This document shows, one piece after another, positions 55,557 through 64,000 of a DNA stretch of 64,000 nucleotides; the stretch's first letter is position 1; the number at the start of each line of letters is the position of its first letter. Position numbers and translations under genes: made by a program. Origin of the DNA: Fagopyrum homotropicum (lineage: Eukaryota; Streptophyta; Magnoliopsida; Caryophyllales; Polygonaceae). The stretch is from positions 49,460,993-49,524,992 of the forward strand of contig BSWB01000005.1 in assembly GCA_033239125.1 (NCBI GenBank). The letters run 5' to 3'. Under the pieces are notes generated by a model. That model was not told where the DNA came from. It did not search any database and was given only the letters and a program-made list of their open reading frames with translations.

Positions 55557-58500
55557 ATGCGAAGATCTCGTGGCAAGGATTTAGCTCCATTCGATCCCGA
55601 ACAAGAGAAAACCCTTAAGGCTAGGTCTAAGAACATTAGAAAGGGAAAGGAGATGGCCGGAAGAGATCTCCAAGCTGAGTTGGATGAGGATTTAGAGCAA
55701 ATTAGGTTAAGGGATGAGCTCTTGGAGGATGAAAGGAGACTTGCCAATGAGAGGCAAGAAGTTACTAGGAGGAAGATTGAAGAGATTAGGCAAGCTCTTG
55801 TGCAAAGAGAGAGCTTAATCGTCAACAACCTCCTCCACCACCACCACAACCGCAGCCGGCGGTTAATATTCGGGTTATGCCCATTGCTATTGAGGAGCCA
55901 CAAACCTTAGGGCAACGTATGGATCCGGCTCGAAGAGCGCACCGTCCGGGTGTGAACTTTGGAGATCCCGTAGCCCATGATTATGAGCTCCGCCCTCAAG
56001 GGCTACAAATGATCCGGCATAATCAATTTGGAGGGATGGAAGGAGAGTCTCCTCATCAACATTTGATGAACTATGAGATATTGATGGAGACTCTAAGGCC
56101 ACCTAGGTTGGAGAACAACAACCATAAGCTTAGGGCTTTTTTCTTCTCACTTAAGGATAAAGCCTTGGTTTGGTACCAATCGATTACACTAGGGCGTGTG
56201 AGTACTTGGGAGGAGATGACAACCGAGTTCTTGACTAAGTTCTTCCCACCTTCCAAGACTACCGAGCTAAGAGGGAAGATCAATGCCTTTGTAATGAAGG
56301 ATAGAGAAAGCCTATTCAAGTCTTGGGAGAGGTTCAAAGACCTTCTCCTAGATTGTCCACACCATGGTATACCAAAAATAGAGCTTTTGGAGATCTACTT
56401 CAAGGGACTTGATGAAGATAGCCAATTCAAGTTCCAATCTCTTTCCGGTGGGAATTTCATGGAAAAGAATGTGGATGAAGCTTAGGAATTTGTAGAGAAA
56501 CAAGCTTTGGTGATTGAAAAGTACTCCCATAGGAAGAGTAATAGGAGGAAAGCGGGAGCATATGAGGTGAGTGAAGTCACCATGAGTAATTTCAAGCTTG
56601 ATGCAATCAACAATGAGCTTAAGTCCTTGAGGGAGTTGTGTGCTACAACTTTGAAGAGTCAAGCAAACCCTAAAGTGCAAGTGCAAGCAAACTTGTCTTC
56701 CAAGGAGGAAGATGTGAACTACATGGGAAGGGAAAACTACAACAACTATCAAGGCCCAAGGAACTTCAACAACAACAACAACCGGTAATTCAACAATTAC
56801 CGGCCTAACCACAACCATCCCGGGTTTTCCTATTCTAACCCGGATAGAGCCTTAAACCCTCCCGCTTCCACAAGCGCAGCTCCACCACCAAAGGCCTCAC
56901 AAGAACCTCCACCTGGATTTACTCAACCTCCAAAGGATAGAACCGAGATGATGTTTGAGCAATTGCTTGGAAGGTTGAGTGGTCTTGAGAGCACGGTGAC
57001 TTCCATTTCTAAGGCTCAAAAGGTGTTGGAAGCACAAGTGTTCCAAAAGGCAGGTGAAGCTCATAGAGATCGGGGAAAGCTTCCCGGAAGAACCGAAGAT
57101 AACCCAAGAGGCCAAGTGTTAGCCATCACAACAAGGAGTGGGCTGAGCATGAAGGATCCCTTACCTAAGGGAAGTGATAAAGGAAAGCAAGTGGTGATAG
57201 AAGAAGAGACATTGCAAGAAGATGGAGGCAAGAGCAAGGATGATGAGCCAACATATGTGGCACCACCTCCATACAAGCCACCACTACAATTCCCACAATC
57301 ACGAGCAAGAGCTCGTTCGGACAAACACTTCGGTAAATTCCTTGAACTTATGTCTAAATTGCATATTAACATTCCTTTCATGGATGCTATTCTAGGTATA
57401 CCGGCATATGGCAAGTTTTTGAAGGAAATACTCTCCAACAAGAGGAAGTTAGAGGAGTATGGAGAAGTGAGGATGACGAAGAGGTCCTCGGAATTTATCC
57501 AAACCATGAAGGAGGAGATGCCTCCTAAGCTAAGAGATCCGGGATCCTTTTGTGTGCCAATTGGAGTGGGAGAAGTGAAGTATGAAGCCCTATGCGATCT
57601 TGGGGCAAGTGTAAGCATCATCCCGCTTGCACTTTGCAACAAGGTTGGGCTAGGAGAGCCAAAGCCGGTCAAGATGACCCTTTACATGGCGTACCGTTCG
57701 ATAACTCATCCCGTTGGAATCTTGGAAGACATACCGGTACAACTAGGGAAGTTCTATGTGCCTATAGACTTCGTTGTTTTGGACATCCCGGCGGACTATC
57801 CGGTTCCCATCATCTTAGGGAGACCTTTCCTAGCCACTTCCGGATGTTTGGTAGATTGCAAAAATGGAATTCTCTCCTTCAACATTGGAGAAGAGAATTT
57901 CAAGTTCAAATTATCCACAATGATGAAGGGGTGAGCCCTTGGTGAAGATGTGTTCAACATTGTCGAGCAAGAGGAATGTAGAGAAGTTATGAGCTCGATC
58001 TTGATCAAGGACCCCTTGGAGAAAGTTCTTAGGTTAAGTTTGATGGAGGAAGGTGTTGAGGATGATTGTAATGAAGAAATCAAGGCCTTAGATGCATTGG
58101 AAAAGGAGGCAAGTGCTGAATTTGAAGTACACGAAAGGATGCTGAAGAGCTGTAGGAATCACGGTCTGGCACAGGGAACCACGGCCATGGTTTGTCCCAT
58201 GGAACTCTCTAGAGTGCTCCACGATGCTAGCCTCTCAGATTCCACGCCCGGGGTTTCACCAGAGGCCGTGATTCAGACCGTGATTTTGCCAGAAAGTGCC
58301 TTGAAGGTTGATCAAGCTTCAAAGAGCCTTGAGGAGTCTTCATTAGCTTTGGACTCACCTCAACCTATATTGTATGGAGCGTCTCCAATCGATAAAGGTC
58401 CTCCTAAACTTGAACTTAAACCCCTCCCCTCTCATCTTAAGTATGCTTTTCTTGGTGATAATTCTACATATCCGGTGATTGTTAATACATGCTTGAATGA

Positions 58501-61302
58501 TGATGAGTTGAATAGATTGTTGCATGAGTTGATATTGCATAGGAAGGCTATTGGCTATACCATTGATGATTTAGTTGGCATTAAACCTTCTTTGTGCATG
58601 CATAATATCTTAATGGAAGATAATCATAAACCTTCAATTGAGCCTCAAAGAAGACTAAACCCCATCATGAAAGAGGTAGTAAAGAAAGAAATCCTTAAAT
58701 TGCTAGATGCGGGAATCATTTTTCCGATTTCAGATAGTAAGTGGGTTAGTCCCGTGCATGTGGTTCCTAAGAAGGGTGGGATGACCGTAGTGACTAATGA
58801 GAATAATGAATTAATCCCAACTAGAACGGTTACGGGATGGAGGATGTGTATAGACTATAGGAAACTAAATGTGGCCTCTAGGAAAGATCACTTCCCTCTT
58901 CCCTTTATTAACCAAATGCTAGAGAGTTTAGCTCAACATTCTCACTTTTTCTACTTAGACGGTTATAGCGGATTCTTCCAAATTCCAATCCACCCCGATG
59001 ACCAAGAGAAAACTACATTCACATGTCCTTGGGGTACATTTGCATATAGGAGAATGCCATTTGGGTTGTGTAATGCACCCGCCACCTTTCAAAGGTGTAT
59101 GATGGCTATCTTTTCTGAGTATATTGAAAACATCATGGAAGTGTTTATGGATCTTCATTTGATGATTGTTTAGCTAACTTGTCTTTGGTGCTTAAGAGAT
59201 GTGAGGAGACAAATCTTGTCTTAAATTGGGAAAAATACCACTTCATGGTAAGTGAAGGCATTGTGTTGGGACACTTGGTGTCCAATCGTGGCATTGAGGT
59301 TGATAGGGCTAAGATAGAGACGATAGAGAAGTTGCCACCACCTACCACGGTGAAGGGGGTAAGGAGTTTTCTAGGGCATGCCGGTTTTTACCGGAGATTC
59401 ATTAAAGATTTCTCTAAGATTTCTAAGCCTCTTACTAACCTACTAATGAAAGATGTTGAGTTTGTTTTCTCCAAGGATTTCCTTGAGGCTTTTTGTAGGT
59501 TGAAGAATGCTTTGATCTCCGCACCTATCATGCAACCTCCGGATTGGAGTTTACCGTTTGAGATCATGTGTGATGCGAGTGATGTAGCCGTTGGGGCTGT
59601 TTTGCGACAAAGGAAAGATGGGCTTACACATGCCATCTATTATGCTAGCAAGACGCTAGATGATGCCCAACTTAACTATACTACCACCGAGAAGGAGTTG
59701 CTAGCGGTTGTATGCGCATTTGAGAAGTTCCGCTCGTATCTTGTTGGAGCAAAGGTCATTGTGTATACAGATCATGTTGCGATCCGTTATCTCCTTACTA
59801 AGAAGGATGCCAAGCCTCGCTTGATTCGGTGGATCCTTCTTCTTCAAGAGTTTGATTTGCAAATCCGGGATAAGAAGGGATCCGAAAATTCTGTGGCGGA
59901 TCACCTTAGTAGACTCCCACCATTGGAGATTGAGAGAGATGACATCCCGATTGATGACTCATTCCGGGATGAGCAATTGCAAATGGTGGAGGAGTGCTTG
60001 TTTCAAGTGTCAAGGGGTAATGAACCATGGTATGCCGACATATTGAACTATCTCGTTTGTGAGGAGGTGCCACCCGGTTTATCCTATGCCCAAAGGAAGA
60101 AGTTCTTCAAGGATGTGAGGCATTACTATTGGAGTGAACCGCTTTTGTTCAACAGAGGGCCAGATGGAGTCTTTAGGAGATGCATACCGGAGGATGAGGT
60201 GGAGAGTGTGATCTGCCATTGTCATTCCTTGCCATGTGGAGGCCATGCTAGCTCACACAAGACATGTACAAAGGTGTTGCAATCTGGGTTCTATTGGCCA
60301 AGTTTGTTCAAGGATGTGCAGAATTTTATGGTAGAATGTGATGCTTGCCAAAGGACGGGGAACATTTCAAGGAGGAATGAGATGCCCTTGAACAACATAC
60401 AAGAGGTGGAGATATTCGATGTGTGGGGTGTGGACTTCATGGGACCATTCCCCTCTTCTTGTGGCAACCTCTACATCCTATTGGCGGTGGACTATGTTTC
60501 AAGATGGGTGGAGACAATCGCCTCTCCCACAAATGATGCCAAGGTTGTGGTATGATTCGTCAACCGAGTGATCTTTCCTAGGTTTGGGACACCAAGGGTG
60601 ATCATAAGTGATGGAGGAAAGCACTTCACAAATAGGAACTTTGGGACACTTTTGGCTAAGTATGGGGTGATTCATAAGGTAGCAACACCTTACCATCCCC
60701 AAACTAGTGGCCAAGTGGAGATCTCCAACCGGGAGATAAAAGGGATCCTTGAGAAGACGGTTTCTAGGACGAGAAAGGATTGGGCCATGAAGCTCGATGA
60801 TGCCTTGTGGGCATATAGAACCGCTTTCAAGACACCAATTGGCACCACTCCCTACAAGCTAGTTTATGGCAAGTCTTGCCACCTTCCGGTAGAGATGGAG
60901 CATAGGGTGTATTGAGCTATAAGGTGGCTAAATTTTGACCTCAAGGAGGCCGGTGAGAAGAGATTGCTAGACATAAACGCTCTTGAGGAGATCTGGTTGG
61001 ATGCCTATGAAAACGCCCGGATCTACAAAGAAAGGACCAAGCGATGACATGATAAACGTCTCATCCCAAAGGAGTTGAGTGAAGGCGACCTTGTCCTTCT
61101 CTTCAACTCGAGGCTGCGGCTCTTCCCCGGAAAGATAAAGTCAAGATGGACAGGTCCTTATGTGGTGAAGAAGATCTTTCCCCATGGAGTGGTTGCGATA
61201 GGAGGGGAGCATTGTGGAGATTTTAAGGTGAATGGGCACCGGTTGAAGAAGTATATCGCGGGAGCTCCAGTGGATATGATTTCCCCACTTCACCTCGAAT
61301 GA
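55557..61302 (+). pseudogene. Athila-type gag-pol of B including integrase, multiply broken
   Basis: Starts at ATG 55557 (MRRSRGKDLAPFDPE). Gag: frameshift near 55830; TAG at 56483 replacing TGG; frameshift near 56787. Protease: CDLGASVSI at about 57593. A TGA lies at 57932. RT runs from about 58560, but the catalytic FMDDF is lost through a 19-bp deletion at about 59152. RNase H (CDASDVAVGAVL) and the integrase finger (CHCHSLPCGGHASSHKTC ... CDACQ) lie in the open stretch 59179-60555. The integrase core has VWGVDFMGPFP, ISDGGKHF and QVEISNREIKG, with stops at 60553, 60913 and 61045. The last frame ends 61302. Integrase is followed only by UTR; there is no env-like ORF. B and C together show the intact ancestral order. 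Confidence 0.9.
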
Positions 61303-62175
61303 GACATCCCCGAATTTGGTCAAGCTAATGACCTTAAAGAAGCGCTTGGTGGGAAGCAACCCATTGGTAGACATCTTCCCCTTTTCGTTTTTGTTTTTGT
61401 TTTTCATTTTTCTGTTTTTGTATTTTTGTGTGCGTTTGGAGTTTGTGTGCTAGAGTTTAAGTAGCATGGAATCCTTGCATGGCATGTGGATGATGATGAT
61501 GATGAGCCCCTCATCAATTATGGGTGGAGCGGACGCGGAACATGGACGGCTAGCGGTGCCTAGTGCGAGTCCCGATGCCACAACAAACATCTTGAGCTCT
61601 CTACCATCGTTGATAGGATCATCCACCATCAATCCATATGAGTGAACCCAATTACCGAACCAAACCATTTTACATTGTGAGAACCCTCTTTCACTCTTCT
61701 TTACTTCATTTACACATTGAGGACAATGTGTTTTTAAGTATGGGGTGGGGTTTTCATGATCACTTGCATGATTAGCATCTAGGATAGTTTCTTTTAGTCA
61801 CATGTTTCATTTTGTCTTGCATTGTACATATATATTTCGAAAATTCAAAAAATCAGAAAATTTAAAAAATATTAGTCCTTCTAAGCTTGGGAATGACCCT
61901 TATGATGAGATTGTCTTGTGAAATGGCTATGGATGGCCTTGTGCGTTGAATTGATGAATGTATATGTAGACTTGAAGTACTTATCTTGAATCCCATGTGT
62001 GAATTGTGATCATGAATTTTTGCTTTGATTGGATTGAGGATTGAATGTCGAAATTACATGCTAGTTCTTGCACATCATTTAGGAGTGATAAAGGCAATTC
62101 AACTTTCTCTACTTCTCATCTTGATCATGTTATTTAAGCACCTCAATTGATATAAAGTTTGACCTCTTTTGACCC
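61303..62175 (+). other. 3' UTR of B (part)
   Basis: Homologous to the C 3' UTR. Contains the 8-bp perfect hairpin ACACATTGAGGACAATGTGT (61712-61731), then AAGTATGGGGT (61736-61746). Cut at 62175 by the LTR of G before the terminal PPT. Confidence 0.7.
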
Positions 62176-64000
62176 TGTTACGCTAAGATCGTGTGGTGTG
62201 CACGCAATAAGCTTTAAATTTATATTCTCGTTATATTTCTCCTAACTCCTAGCGAACCCGCAGTGTACGGGACGTTTGTAGTAGGGATAGTATTCCGAGG
62301 TCAAACTCAAGGACTGAGGTGAAATCAAGTCGTTCAATGATCAAAGATAGTGTGAATCTAGACTAAGGTAAGATGAGGAATAAAGAAATTGGAAAAACAC
62401 AATGTTTTTGGAGGGTTTTGGGTGATCAATCAAAGATCACAATTCATGCAAGGTAAACAATCAACTAAACTAACAAATCAATGCAAACAAACAAGCTAAA
62501 CACGAGATATGAATCAAATAGAGAAAAGCGGATTCTAGGGGTTGGAAGTTCCGGTTATGGCATAGGACTCAAGCTACCTAATCATTCCTTGGATTAGCTA
62601 TGATATGTTGGGATTTAGTGTTTCTAGATTGGGATCAATCACCGGGTAGGTCTCATGGTCCACTAGTCCGTCCCTAAGGTCTCATCACCGGGTAAGTCTC
62701 TAAGAACCTAAGGGATGGAATTCTACACAAACCGGATTGTCACCTAGGGATCTAACCTATCCTCACCGGGTAAGTCTCGGAAGCGTTAGTCCTAAACAAC
62801 TATCCTAGCACACTTAGTCCAATGGCGGCTTATGAGGCTCACCACTACCTAGGGTTTGTCATCTTTGAAATCTAAGAGTAGAATCACCGGGTAAGTCTCT
62901 TCTAACACTTAGTCGCTAACACTAGGTCACCCTAGGGTAGATTTAACTCAACAAACACTTAGGATTTCAACATTCTAACAATCTAAAGCTAGATCCATCG
63001 AACCAGGGAGAACCACGGTTTGTTCTATCAAGTCCACGGCCGTGGTTTGACATGAACAATCCGTGGACTTCAACAGAGGCTACGTCCAAGTAAGTGACTC
63101 ATCCAAAGGCAAATCTAAGTCCATCCTATCATAGTCCTAGCCATAACCATCATTTCCTTACCCTAGAATCACATCTATTTAGCCTACAACATTCATCATA
63201 GTAATCGAAATTATCAAACATAAAATCATGGTTTCCATTTGCAAGATAATGAAGAGAAAGAGATGAACAAGTGAAGTAAACAAAACCAAGCTGAAAAATG
63301 GAATTAGAATGACTCACAACCCTTCTTAAAGAAGGTTCAAATGATTCATTCAACTTTAGAAATCGATTCCGAAATTCTTCACTACAAAGCTATCAAAATC
63401 TATCAATGGTGTGCTCTTCTTCTTCTCCAATGAAGCTCTTCTCCAATGGTAGCTTTCTTCTACCTTCTCCTCTAAAGAATCTTCTTGTTGAGAGTATTGT
63501 TGTGTGTGTAGAGTGATGGGAGAATACCCGATTGAAATATGCTCTTTCTCAGCCAATGCAGGACCACTTTTATACTACAACTTTGCAAGAGCTAGCCAAG
63601 AGATCGTGGCACAACTGTCACGAAAACCTGGCAAGAATCACGGTTGGTTCCACAGCCGTGGACCTTCAGTGAACCGTGGTTTGGTGCTTCAGCTTCGCTT
63701 TTGATCATTAAGCTTTGATTTGGTGCATGGCTTGTGTTGGCAAGGTTCCATGAGTCCTCATTAGCCGCTAGTTTGCATCCTAATGAGTCCGAGGGTGTGT
63801 CATCTTGATGAACGATCCTCAAACGTATCGATTTAGCTCCTAAATCTCCCAAAATACCTACAAAGCAATGCACAAGTCCGTGTAGACGTCTATCTCGACA
63901 AAATACGTGAATTGAGTGCAAACGTTGTGAACTTGTGCTAAACCATGCATGAATGAGTGACAAATCTATCTAAATGATTACCTAAACCTAAGTCATAAAT
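62176..64000 (-). repeat. LTR of Athila-like element G (runs off the window)
   Basis: Plus-strand start TGTTACGCTAAGATC equals the LTR 3' end of the B/C group. The last bases (AAGTCATAAAT) correspond to a point only about 10 bp before the LTR start, so the LTR is nearly complete. 16-mers (minus) at 62884, 62763, 62685 and 62639. Palindrome clusters at 63013-63065 and 63630-63682. It is diverged from B and C. Whether it is a solo LTR or the end of a full element cannot be told. Confidence 0.8.

Larger units (their letters stand above)
41767..62175 (+). mobile_element. Athila-like Ty3/gypsy element B, split by A and G
   Basis: Left LTR pieces 41767-42630 and 54505-55415, PBS 55422-55439, gag-pol 55557-61302, 3' UTR 61303-62175. 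Close relative of C. A inserted into its left LTR with an ACTAT duplication, and the LTR of G interrupts its 3' UTR. The 3' LTR is outside the window or lost. Confidence 0.85.

Overview
The window is nuclear DNA from a flowering plant, most likely a eudicot. It is almost entirely nested, decayed LTR retrotransposons around one conventional protein gene. Evidence: Athila-type Ty3/gypsy elements with a tRNA-Asp primer-binding site, a chromovirus with an initiator-Met site, a Sirevirus-like Ty1/copia element, TA/TAA-associated MITEs, and a GT-AG spliced class-3-type lipase gene related to Arabidopsis At4g10955. No bacterial features, CRISPR array, tRNA or rRNA gene was seen. I name the elements A-H here for reference only.

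Layout. 1-6228: copia element on the minus strand, missing its 5' end. 6229-8016: 3' LTR and a stub of Athila-like element D (minus). 8017-18888: Athila-like element C (minus), inserted in D, with its 5' LTR truncated. 18889-21370: 3' UTR plus 3' LTR of an A-family copy (plus). 21371-21801: LTR stub H. 21802-28838: the only low-TE interval. It holds the lipase gene (25237-26324), two MITEs and two repeats (X, Y) that recur in inverted orientation on either side of the gene. 28839-38234: chromovirus E (minus). 38235-38944: D-family fragment (plus). 38963-41766: gutted chromovirus F (minus). 41767-62175: Athila-like element B (plus), inserted in the F LTR; its left LTR is split by element A (42631-54499) with a 5-bp target duplication. 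62176-64000: LTR of a further element G (minus), inserted in B and cut by the window edge.

Inferred order of insertion: copia, then D, then C on the left; F, then B, then A and separately G on the right. A is the youngest. Its LTRs differ by about 13 substitutions and one 10-bp unit over about 1.79 kb. It has an env-like ORF but no integrase, so it was probably moved by proteins from relatives.

Most notable are shared noncoding designs in the Athila-like elements. (1) A ladder of four GAGACYTACCCGGTGA-like 16-mers with near-constant spacing occurs in every sufficiently complete LTR of A, B, C, G and the A fragment. (2) Self-complementary GC-rich motifs form two clusters per LTR. The D motif resembles that of the unrelated chromoviruses E and F. 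(3) A hairpin with covarying stem bases precedes a second copy of the PPT decamer about 1.3 kb upstream of the 3' LTR. I know of no description of these. They come from reading by eye and need alignment and RNA-folding tests.
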